Source: an uncultured Clostridia bacterium
Lineage (GTDB): Bacteria > Bacillota > Clostridia > Christensenellales > Borkfalkiaceae
Direction of reading: 5' to 3'
Assembly: GCA_946637575.1 (NCBI GenBank)
Contig: CAMPBJ010000013.1
Location: 1 to 11,968 of the forward strand
DNA: 11,968 nt
The position numbers were made by a program, and so were the translations under genes. Below the pieces are notes generated by a model that did not search any database, was not told where the DNA came from, and saw nothing but the letters and a program-made list of their open reading frames with translations. This document shows positions 5,403-11,968 of the stretch, piece by piece. The stretch's first letter is position 1; each line of letters begins with the position of its first letter.

Positions 5403-5418
5403 CTGTTTTTACGTATTT

Positions 5419-6993
5419 TTATTCGGCTAATAAACTTTTTCCGCTCATTTCCGCGGGTTTATCTAGTCCCATAAGATCCAAAAGCGTCGGTGCGATGTCG
5501 CAGAGTTTTCCGCCTTCCCTTAACTTTTTGCCCTTGACTTTTTCGCCTATTACCGCAAGCGGAACTAAATTCGTGGTATGCGCGGTGAAGGGTTTCCCTT
5601 CTTCGTCGAGCATCTTTTCCGCGTTGCCGTGGTCGGCAGTTAAAATCGCGTTGCCACCGAGTTCCAAGATCTTATCCACGACCTTTTTAACGCACTCGTC
5701 CACCGCCTTTACCGCCTTTACCGCCGCGTCAAACACGCCGGTATGCCCTACCATATCGCAGTTGGCAAAGTTTAGTATCATTACGTCGTAACTTCCCGTG
5801 CTTAACTCCTCTATGACCTTATCCGTAACTTCGTACGCGCTCATCTCGGGCTTTAAGTCGTAAGTCGCGACCTTCGGCGACGGGATAACGATACGCGTTT
5901 CGCCCTTTACCGGCGCTTCTGTCTTCGCGTTAAAGAAGAAAGTTACGTGCGCGTACTTTTCGGTTTCCGCGATATGAAGTTGCGTAAGCCCCTTATCCGC
6001 AAGATACTGCGGCAGAGTGTTTTTGATCTCGTCCGGAGGGAAAGCGACGCCCACGCCCTTAAACCCTGCGTCATACACCGCAAAGCCGGTGTAAGTCGGG
6101 GCTAAAAAGCCGGTCTTTCTTTCAAAATACATATTCTTGCCCTTATCGGCGTCAAAATATGGCGTAAACTCTTCTTGCGAGAGCGCGCGGGTTATCTGCC
6201 TTGCGCGGTCCGGACGGAAGTTAAAGAAGATCACGGAGTCGTTCTTTTCGATAAGACCGATCGCCTTTCCGTTTTCGACGATATTTGTCGGAAGAACGAA
6301 TTCGTCCGTAACGCCCTCTTCGTAACTTTTCTCTATCGCGGCGATAGCGTCGGGCGCGGTCTTGCCGGTACCCGAAGTCAGCATATCGTACGCTTTAAGC
6401 GTTCTGTCCCAGTTGTTGTCCCTGTCCATCGCGTAATATCTTCCGCAGATAGACGCTATTTTGCCGTAATTTAACTTTTTGATCTCGTCAATAAGTTCTT
6501 TGATAAATCCTTCGCCGGACTTCGGATCGGTGTCTCTGCCGTCCAAAAAACAGTGAACGTAAGTTTCCTTTACACCCCTTTCCTTCGCCATTTTAAGAAG
6601 GGCGAAAAGGTGAGAGATATGCGAGTGAACGCCGCCGGTCGATAACAGCCCGAAAAGGTGGAGTTTAGTTCCGTTTTTAATTGCGGAGTCCATGGGTTTA
6701 ATAAGTTCGGGGTTTTTAAAAAAATCCCCGTCCGAAATCGCTTTCGTTATTTTCGTTAAGTCCTGATAGACGATCCGCCCCGCACCCATGTTGAGATGAC
6801 CGACTTCGGAGTTACCCATCTGTCCGTCCGGAAGACCTACGTCCATACCGCTTGCGCCGATAAGCGTAGAGGGGTAGTTTTTAAGATAGTAGTTCACGTT
6901 TTTGCTATCGGCTTTTAAAACCGCGTTGCCCTTGACTTCGGGCGTGTAGCCGTAGCCGTCCATAATGATGATACAATTAGGTTTTTTACTCAT
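5419..6993 (-). CDS. gpmI: 2,3-bisphosphoglycerate-independent phosphoglycerate mutase
   Basis: Interconverts 3- and 2-phosphoglycerate in glycolysis, using two Mn ions and a phosphoserine intermediate. The 524-aa protein belongs to the alkaline-phosphatase superfamily and has the standard length. Visible residues are Asp12 in IIIMDGYG, catalytic Ser62 in QMGNSEVGHLNMGAGR, His123 in GGVHSHISH, DGRDTDP (151-157), RPDRARQITRAL (260-271), Asp413/His417 in NCDMVGHTG, Asp454/His455 in TADHGNAEKM, and His472 in AHTTN. All expected metal and catalytic positions are present. The ATG follows AAGGAA. It has its own promoter downstream of the tpiA terminator, so it is separate from the pgk-tpiA unit though adjacent in pathway and position. 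No cofactor-dependent GpmA is seen here. Confidence 0.97.
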   Translation of the reverse strand: MSKKPNCIIIMDGYGYTPEVKGNAVLKADSKNVNYYLKNYPSTLIGASGMDVGLPDGQMGNSEVGHLNMGAGRIVYQDLTKITKAISDGDFFKNPELIKPMDSAIKNGTKLHLFGLLSTGGVHSHISHLFALLKMAKERGVKETYVHCFLDGRDTDPKSGEGFIKELIDEIKKLNYGKIASICGRYYAMDRDNNWDRTLKAYDMLTSGTGKTAPDAIAAIEKSYEEGVTDEFVLPTNIVENGKAIGLIEKNDSVIFFNFRPDRARQITRALSQEEFTPYFDADKGKNMYFERKTGFLAPTYTGFAVYDAGFKGVGVAFPPDEIKNTLPQYLADKGLTQLHIAETEKYAHVTFFFNAKTEAPVKGETRIVIPSPKVATYDLKPEMSAYEVTDKVIEELSTGSYDVMILNFANCDMVGHTGVFDAAVKAVKAVDECVKKVVDKILELGGNAILTADHGNAEKMLDEEGKPFTAHTTNLVPLAVIGEKVKGKKLREGGKLCDIAPTLLDLMGLDKPAEMSGKSLLAE

Positions 6994-7029
6994 AAATATT
7001 CCTTAAAATATACTTTATTTTCAACGTAC

Positions 7030-7058
7030 AGTATAACCTTTTTTGAAATTTTACGCAA
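7030..7058 (-). promoter_or_regulatory. Sigma-A-type promoter for gpmI
   Basis: On the minus strand TTGCGT (7053-7058) and TATACT (7030-7035) are separated by 17 bases. Predicted start is near 7023, about 30 nt before the ATG. Confidence 0.7.
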
Positions 7059-7060
7059 GT

Positions 7061-7090
7061 AAAAAAGCGCGCAATTTGCGTGCGCGCTTT
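7061..7090 (-). terminator. Intrinsic terminator after tpiA
   Basis: On the minus strand AAAGCGCGC pairs with GCGCGCTTT around a 9-base loop and is followed by further Ts. It ends the pgk-tpiA transcript. Confidence 0.85.
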
Positions 7091-7113
7091 CTGTTTTAGC
7101 GAATTTTCGATAT

Positions 7114-7869
7114 TTAAGCGTTTTTGTAGTTTACGATAGCCGCAAAATCGTTTGCCTTTAACGCCGCACCGCCGATCAAACCGCCGTCGATGTTTCTTTC
7201 AGCCATAAGTTCTTTGGCGTTCGCGGGTTTCATACTTCCGCCGTACTGGATACGGAGCGCTTTGGCGACTTCCGCACCCCAAGTCTTTCTGACTAAACTT
7301 CTGATATAGCCGATAGTCTTGTTCGCGTCTTCCGCGGTAGCGGTCTTGCCCGTACCGATAGCCCAAACGGGTTCGTAAGCGATAACGATATTCGCGAAGT
7401 CTTCCGCCGCGATATCCTTAAAGCCTTCTAAAACCTGTTTCTTTAATACTCTCTTCGTTCTGTTCTTTTCTCTTTCCGTAAGAGTTTCGCCGACGCAGAC
7501 GATGGGCTTCAATTCTTTCTTTAACGCCTGTTTAAGTCTTGCGTTGACGGATTCGTCGGTTTCGCCGAAGTACTGTCTTCTTTCGCTGTGTCCGATAATA
7601 ACGTATTCGACGCCTATCTCCTTTAACATATCCGCGGAAATCTCTCCGGTGAACGCACCGCTGTCCGCCCAGGCGACGTTCTCGGCACCCAAGTGGATCT
7701 TGCTGCCCTCTATCGCTTCTTTTACCGCCCAAAGATCGGTGTAAGGTACGCAAACTACGACTTCGGGTTTGGATTTAGCGACGAGCGGTTTTAATTCTTC
7801 GATAAGCGCTTTGGCTTCGGCAGCGGTCTTATTCATTTTCCAGTTGCCTGCAATAATAGGTTTTCTCAT
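7114..7869 (-). CDS. tpiA: Triosephosphate isomerase
   Basis: Interconverts dihydroxyacetone phosphate and glyceraldehyde 3-phosphate. The 251-aa TIM barrel is of normal length and starts RKPIIAGNWKMNKT with substrate-binding Asn9/Lys11. The electrophilic His94 lies in IIGHSERRQYF and the catalytic base Glu166 in IAYEPVWAIGTGKTA, which runs into flexible loop 6. The phosphate-binding GG motifs are in QYGGSMKPAN and DGGLIGGAAL. The ATG follows CGGAGA. It starts 27 bp after pgk with no promoter between, so the two form an operon, closed by the hairpin at 7061-7090. Confidence 0.97.
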   Translation of the reverse strand: MRKPIIAGNWKMNKTAAEAKALIEELKPLVAKSKPEVVVCVPYTDLWAVKEAIEGSKIHLGAENVAWADSGAFTGEISADMLKEIGVEYVIIGHSERRQYFGETDESVNARLKQALKKELKPIVCVGETLTEREKNRTKRVLKKQVLEGFKDIAAEDFANIVIAYEPVWAIGTGKTATAEDANKTIGYIRSLVRKTWGAEVAKALRIQYGGSMKPANAKELMAERNIDGGLIGGAALKANDFAAIVNYKNA

Positions 7870-7896
7870 TTTAAGTCTCCGTTAAATAATTAGTTT

Positions 7897-9207
7897 TTAT
7901 TTGTCATTTAAACATTCGATGCCGGGGAGTTTCTTGCCCTCGAAGAGTTCTAAGGACGCGCCGCCGCCGGTCGAAATATGCGTCATCTTATCCGCAAAGC
8001 CTAAACTCGTCCCCGCCGCCGCAGAATCGCCGCCGCCGATGATCGTGGTAGCCGAAGTTTCCGCAAGCGCTTTTGCGACCGCGAAAGTACCTTTTGCGAG
8101 AGTCGGGTTCTCGAATACGCCCATAGGTCCGTTCCAAATTACCGTCTTCGCGTCCTTTACGGCGTCCGTGAAGAGTTTGCAAGTCTTTTCGCCGATATCG
8201 ACGCCTTCCGCGTCCGCGGGGATCTTATCCGAATCGTAAACTGCGGTCTCGACGGGAGCGTCGATAGGATTCGGGAATTCCTTTACGGTTACGGAGTCGA
8301 GCGGAAGAAGAAGTTTCTTTCCGAGCGTTTCCGCTTTCTTCATCATTTCCTTGCAGTATTCGATCTGTTCGTCGTCAACGAGCGATTTTCCAACTTCGTA
8401 GCCTTTCGCCTTTAAGAAGGTGTAAGCCATACCGCCGCCGATGATCAACGTGTCGCATTTATTCAGCAAGTTTTCGATAACTTTAAGTTTATCCGCAACT
8501 TTTGCGCCGCCTAAAATAGCGACGAACGGACGAACGGGGTTTTCCAACGCGTCAGCCATGACGGAGAGTTCCTTTTCAATAAGGAATCCGCAGACCGCGG
8601 TCTTTACGAACCCGTATTCCACGATAGCCGCGGTGGTCGCGTGCGAACGGTGAGCCGTTCCGAACGCGTCGTTTACGTAAATATCGCAATAGGACGCAAG
8701 TTTTTTGCAAAAAGCCTCGTCGCGCTTTTCTTCGCCCGCTTCGAAACGAGTGTTTTCCAAAAGAACGATCTCGCCGTCCTTTAATTCTGCGACCGCTTTA
8801 TCTGCGGACGGCCCTACGACGTCTTCCGCAAACGTAACGATATCTCCCAACTTTTCGGCAAGTTTTTCGGCTACGGGACGGAGTGTGTATTTCTCCTTAT
8901 CTTTTAAAGCCTTTTTAAGATACTCTGCTTTTGCCGCTGCTCTCTCTTCTTCGGGAAGGGCCTCGACCGCTTTTTTCTCTTTCTTGTTTAAACCGAAACC
9001 TTCGGTAAAGATGTTGTGGGGTTTACCCATGTGGGAGCAAAGAATAACTTTCGCACCATGCTCTACTAAATACTTGATAGTGGGTAACGCGCCGTTGATA
9101 CGCGTTTCGTCGGTTATAACGCCGTCTTTCATCGGAACGTTAAAATCAACTCTGACAAGGCATCTTTTGCCCTTGACGTCTACGTCTTTAACTGTCTTTT
9201 TGTTCAT
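7897..9207 (-). CDS. pgk: Phosphoglycerate kinase with an extra charged segment
   Basis: Transfers the phosphate of 1,3-bisphosphoglycerate to ADP. The 436-aa protein is about 40 residues longer than most bacterial Pgk. It carries RVDFNVP (19-25), [15 protein letters not shown] (149-163), [14 protein letters not shown] (179-192), [11 protein letters not shown] (231-241), NGPMGVFE (359-366), GGGDSAAA (391-398) and [11 protein letters not shown] (410-420), so substrate and nucleotide sites look complete. The additional residues fall at about 65-107, between SHMGKP and TLRPVAEKL, and are rich in Lys, Glu and Ala, probably a surface helical hairpin in the N-domain. The ATG follows GTAGGAGAG. It is first in the pgk-tpiA operon under a strong promoter. 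The usual upstream partner gap is not in this window. Confidence 0.97.
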   Translation of the reverse strand: MNKKTVKDVDVKGKRCLVRVDFNVPMKDGVITDETRINGALPTIKYLVEHGAKVILCSHMGKPHNIFTEGFGLNKKEKKAVEALPEEERAAAKAEYLKKALKDKEKYTLRPVAEKLAEKLGDIVTFAEDVVGPSADKAVAELKDGEIVLLENTRFEAGEEKRDEAFCKKLASYCDIYVNDAFGTAHRSHATTAAIVEYGFVKTAVCGFLIEKELSVMADALENPVRPFVAILGGAKVADKLKVIENLLNKCDTLIIGGGMAYTFLKAKGYEVGKSLVDDEQIEYCKEMMKKAETLGKKLLLPLDSVTVKEFPNPIDAPVETAVYDSDKIPADAEGVDIGEKTCKLFTDAVKDAKTVIWNGPMGVFENPTLAKGTFAVAKALAETSATTIIGGGDSAAAGTSLGFADKMTHISTGGGASLELFEGKKLPGIECLNDK

Positions 9208-9244
9208 TTATGCTCTCCTACTTTTATTATTTCCTTTTTTAGAC

Positions 9245-9274
9245 ATTATATAAAAATCAGTCGCAATTTGTCAA
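9245..9274 (-). promoter_or_regulatory. Strong promoter for pgk-tpiA
   Basis: On the minus strand consensus TTGACA (9269-9274) and TATAAT (9245-9250) are separated by 18 bases, suiting a highly expressed glycolytic operon. Confidence 0.8.
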
Positions 9275-9331
9275 ACAAAAAGCGCCTGGTTAAGCGATAT
9301 TCGGATAATAAAATGCGTTTTTCTTCAAAAA

Positions 9332-11005
9332 CTACGCCTTTACGTAATTTTTGATCGAGAAACCGATGTTGGTGATATGGTCTCCGACTCGTTCCAAATT
9401 AGAAACGGTCTGAAGGTAAACCGAGCCGACCTGCGCGGAGCATCCGCCTTTCTTTACTCTTTCGATATGCTTATCTTCAAGGTCGATGCTATACTGGTCG
9501 GTAATCTTTTCGAGCCTATCGACCTCGGTTAAAAGCGACAGATCTCTGTTTTCGAACGCCCTTACGGAAACGTCGAAAAGTTCTAAGACGGTACCCGTCA
9601 TCGCCTTCAACTCTTCTATCGCGCCGTCGGAGAAGTTCTGACCTTCTTCCTTTAACTTAAAGTAGTATTCCATGATATTCTCGGCGTAGTCGCCTATTCT
9701 TTCCACGTCGGATACTACGTGATAGTAAGAACCTATCTTCTTTTCGTCTTTTTCGGTAAGTCCTTTACTCATAAGCTGAGTCAGAAAAGCGGTGATACTG
9801 TGATTTAAATAGTTGAGCGCCTTTTCGTTGTCTTTAAGCGTTTCCGCGTTTTCGCCGTTGCCGAGTAACATATCCGTCGCAAGAATAAGGTTTTCTTTTG
9901 CGATGCCGGACATTTTGACTATTTCTTTCTTGGTATATTCGACTGCGACGGGCGGAGTTTCCAGAAGTCTCGAATCGATAAACGTAAGGCTGTGTTTTTT
10001 AGCGGTATCGTCCGCCTTATCGGGAACGATCTTCGTTACGAGTTTGACTAAAAGGTTGGTAAACGGAAGTAAAAGAATCGTGGTCAAAAGATTGAACACC
10101 GTATGAAAGTTCGCTATCTTCCTTTCCATAAGCGAACCGCTTATCGCCGTGATCGCTTTATCGAGGTACTCTCCCCATATCCAGCAGGGAACGATAAAAA
10201 TAACGCAACCGAACAAGTTGAAAAGCAAGTGGATGATCGCGGTGCGTTTTGCGTTTACGCTCGTTCCGATCGACGACACGAGAGAGGTGATACACGTTCC
10301 GACGTTCGAACCTAATATAACGAATACCGCGGTCTGAAAATTGATCGCAGCGCCAAGCGCGATCAGGATACCAGTTACCGCCGCGGAACTGTGAACTATC
10401 GCGGTCAAAACTATTCCGACGAGAATAAGTATAAGCGGGAAAACGTTGCCTTGAAGAAAAGTTCTCATCCACTCGAATCTGAAAACCTGATTCGCCTTGT
10501 CAGCCCAAACGATGTAGTCTACGGCAAGACTCATTATTTTAAGTCCGATAAATATAAGACCGATACCTATAAGAATATTGCCGAGTTTATGCACTTTGTC
10601 CTTTTTGGTAAACATAGTGCAGATAATACCTAACGCGGCGATCAATGCCGCGATTGCGTTTATATCGAGTCCTTCCCCGCCCGAGAGAGACAGGATCTGC
10701 GCGGTTATCGTCGTTCCGATGTTCGCGCCCATGATGACCGAAGTCGCTTGCGAAAGCGTTAGAAGTCCTACGTTCACGAATCCCACAAGCATTACCGTGG
10801 TTGCGGTGGAACTGTTGATGATCGCGGTAACGAGCGCGCCTATTCCGACGCCTGCGAAGCGGTTAGAAGTCATCTTGCCGAGCATCTTTCTCATGTTTCC
10901 GCCGGCAACGAGTTCTAAGTTCGCGCCCATATATTTCATACCGAACATAAGGACCGCGATACCGCCTAAAAGAAAGAAAATATTGTAATATACCGTACTA
11001 CTCAT
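9332..11005 (-). CDS. Na/phosphate cotransporter with C-terminal PhoU-like domain
   Basis: Predicted membrane carrier importing phosphate with sodium (Na_Pi_cotrans family, NptA/YjbB-like). The 557-aa protein has an N-terminal membrane half (about 8-325) with the two inverted family repeats: INSSTATTVM with Asn64-Ser-Ser, then GANIGTTIT; and VHSSAAVTG with His205-Ser-Ser, then GSNVGTCIT. The soluble C-terminal half (about 355-557) is helical and holds two PhoU signatures, VERIGDYAENI (434-444) and LERVGDHITNI (537-547), which may sense or regulate phosphate transport. The ATG follows CAAGGAAAAAG. It has its own promoter and is not next to a pst-pho cluster in this window. Substrate is inferred from the family; the direction could be uptake or export. 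Confidence 0.92.
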   Translation of the reverse strand: MSSTVYYNIFFLLGGIAVLMFGMKYMGANLELVAGGNMRKMLGKMTSNRFAGVGIGALVTAIINSSTATTVMLVGFVNVGLLTLSQATSVIMGANIGTTITAQILSLSGGEGLDINAIAALIAALGIICTMFTKKDKVHKLGNILIGIGLIFIGLKIMSLAVDYIVWADKANQVFRFEWMRTFLQGNVFPLILILVGIVLTAIVHSSAAVTGILIALGAAINFQTAVFVILGSNVGTCITSLVSSIGTSVNAKRTAIIHLLFNLFGCVIFIVPCWIWGEYLDKAITAISGSLMERKIANFHTVFNLLTTILLLPFTNLLVKLVTKIVPDKADDTAKKHSLTFIDSRLLETPPVAVEYTKKEIVKMSGIAKENLILATDMLLGNGENAETLKDNEKALNYLNHSITAFLTQLMSKGLTEKDEKKIGSYYHVVSDVERIGDYAENIMEYYFKLKEEGQNFSDGAIEELKAMTGTVLELFDVSVRAFENRDLSLLTEVDRLEKITDQYSIDLEDKHIERVKKGGCSAQVGSVYLQTVSNLERVGDHITNIGFSIKNYVKA

Positions 11006-11034
11006 ACTTTTTCCTTGGAATAATTTACTTACTC

Positions 11035-11064
11035 ATTTTACAATTATAAAAGCGTTTAAGTCAA
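11035..11064 (-). promoter_or_regulatory. Sigma-A-type promoter for the Na/phosphate transporter gene
   Basis: On the minus strand TTGACT (11059-11064) and TAAAAT (11035-11040) are separated by 18 bases. No Pho-box-like repeat was recognised. Confidence 0.65.
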
Positions 11065-11079
11065 ACGATTTTAACATAT

Positions 11080-11568
11080 TTATCTTTCGGGAATAAACCC
11101 TTGCGTGTTAAACCCGTCGTACCCCGTCTGACGCAACGCCTCGTAAATACCGATGGCGACCGAGTTTGAAAGGTTCAAAGATCTGAGATCCCCTATCATC
11201 GGGATCCTTACGCACTCGTCGTAATGCGCTTTAAGTAACGATTCCGGAAGCCCTTTCGTTTCCTTACCGAAGACTAAAAAGTCGCCGTCCTTAAACTTCG
11301 CGTCCGAGTGGATTATCTTGGACTTTGTGGAGAAGAACCAAAAGTTATCGCCCTTGTAGAACTTGTCCATAACTTCCTCTATGCTGTCGTAGTATGTAAT
11401 GTTTAGTTTATCCCAGTAATCGAGTCCTGCGCGTTTAAGATACTTATCCGAAACGTCGAACCCTAATGGGCGCACCATAATAAGGTCAGAGCCGGTAACG
11501 GCGCACGTCCGCGCGATGTTGCCCGCGTTTTGCGGTATTTCGGGTTCTACAAGTACGATAGTAAACAT
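11080..11568 (-). CDS. trmL: tRNA (cytidine/uridine-34-2'-O)-methyltransferase TrmL
   Basis: SPOUT-class enzyme that methylates the ribose of the wobble nucleotide in certain tRNA-Leu species using SAM. The 162-aa protein has the size of a catalytic domain alone, as in E. coli TrmL. Visible are VEPEIPQNAGNIARTCAVTG (8-27), RPLGFDVSDKYLKRAGLDYW (33-52), the motif 2 loop FGKETKGLPESLL (100-112), and the motif 3 knot RIPMIGDLRSLNLSNSVAIG (121-140). The absence of an N-terminal L30e-like domain separates it from TrmH/RlmB-type rRNA enzymes. The ATG follows AAAGGAGAA. It starts 21 bp after the nitrilase-family gene and has no promoter of its own, so the two are probably co-transcribed. Confidence 0.94.
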   Translation of the reverse strand: MFTIVLVEPEIPQNAGNIARTCAVTGSDLIMVRPLGFDVSDKYLKRAGLDYWDKLNITYYDSIEEVMDKFYKGDNFWFFSTKSKIIHSDAKFKDGDFLVFGKETKGLPESLLKAHYDECVRIPMIGDLRSLNLSNSVAIGIYEALRQTGYDGFNTQGFIPER

Positions 11569-11589
11569 AATTCTCCTTTTTTTCTGCGA

Positions 11590-11968
11590 CTAAATACACG
11601 GCATACGCCGTCTTAAAGTTACGAAACGGTAGTTTTTTTCAGGGTTAGCTTCTAATTTGTTTATTTTCCCCGCGCCTGCCGAAAGAATTTTGCCGTCCTT
11701 ATCCGCGCAGGCGGAGTAGTTTTCGCCGACTATTGCGGTCGGAGTGCCGTGTAAAAAGGCGTTTGCCCTTGCGACAACGCTCGGCATTTCGTTTTCTATC
11801 CGCTTGAAAGGACAGATCACGATATCCGCCCCCAGATGCGCCAGAATATTTTCGCTTTCGGGAAAGAAAATATCTTCACCGACGAGCACGCCTATTTTCC
11901 CCGCCGACGTGTTGTAAACGGTAACCGTTCCGCCCGACATAAACTCGCTGTCTTTTTCGGAGAACACC
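11590..11968 (-). CDS. Nitrilase-superfamily protein, C-terminal part, apparently lacking the catalytic Cys
   Basis: Only the last 126 or so codons are present; the gene enters from the right edge, and an internal GTG at 11967 is not a believable start. The segment FSEKDSEFMSGGTVTVYNTS followed by AGKIGVLVGEDIFFPESENI corresponds to the carbon-nitrogen hydrolase fold just after the catalytic Lys region, and PSVVARANAFLHGTPTAIVG to the strand following it. In active members the hexamer before the acidic residue reads like GVLICYD or GVLICED; here it is GVLVGED, with codon GGT for Gly where the nucleophilic Cys belongs. The protein may therefore be a non-hydrolytic relative, or the annotation of the nucleophile is shifted. 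It overlaps no neighbour and precedes trmL by 21 bp, likely in one operon. The substrate is unknown. Confidence 0.8.
   Translation of the reverse strand, partial: VFSEKDSEFMSGGTVTVYNTSAGKIGVLVGEDIFFPESENILAHLGADIVICPFKRIENEMPSVVARANAFLHGTPTAIVGENYSACADKDGKILSAGAGKINKLEANPEKNYRFVTLRRRMPCI

Noticed and set aside
9280..9331. Terminator after the Na/phosphate transporter gene
   Set aside because: Only a three-pair CGC/GCG helix before a short T-run is visible, too weak to annotate.

Overview
The window looks like chromosomal housekeeping sequence from a low-to-moderate GC Gram-positive bacterium. It is probably class Clostridia (Bacillota), possibly near Christensenellales, but that placement is a guess from protein style only. 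Supporting signs are the large Bacillus/Clostridium-type SRP RNA with an Alu domain, an eukaryotic-like (type 2) IleS, purine-rich Shine-Dalgarno sites on nearly every gene, canonical sigma-A promoters, and separate glycolytic transcription units. No transposase, integrase, CRISPR array or restriction gene is visible.

Layout. At the left edge is the N-terminal 103 codons of ileS (minus strand, running off the window), with its own promoter and a short leader. Divergent from it on the plus strand is the ~265-nt SRP RNA. Next comes a divergent pair of small DNA-binding proteins: a 111-aa XRE-type regulator (minus) and a 97-aa Cro-like protein (plus). They are separated by a 245-bp AT-rich control region rich in short palindromes, which gives the look of a lysogeny-type switch. 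The pair ends against the 3' end of the tmRNA gene ssrA (minus), a well-known integration target.

Upstream of ssrA on the minus strand are metA, metY and smpB, read in the order smpB-metY-metA-ssrA from a promoter in front of smpB. The two trans-translation components (SmpB and tmRNA) therefore flank a two-gene direct-sulfhydrylation methionine module. MetA has Glu111, the residue associated with acetyl-CoA use, which fits its partner MetY (O-acetylhomoserine sulfhydrylase). Before smpB lies secG with its own promoter and terminator; the rnr gene often found between secG and smpB in Gram-positives is absent.

Then come gpmI (own promoter) and a pgk-tpiA operon (strong promoter, terminator after tpiA), all of lower glycolysis. 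A Na/phosphate cotransporter-PhoU fusion with its own promoter follows. At the right edge are trmL (tRNA wobble 2'-O-methyltransferase) and the C-terminal part of a nitrilase-family protein whose catalytic Cys position appears to be Gly.

The most interesting points are the regulator pair with its operator-like palindromes beside ssrA, the nitrilase-fold protein lacking its nucleophile, the metY-metA insertion between smpB and ssrA, and unusual bases at conserved positions of both the tmRNA T-loop and SRP RNA domain IV. I see no clear new multi-gene system.
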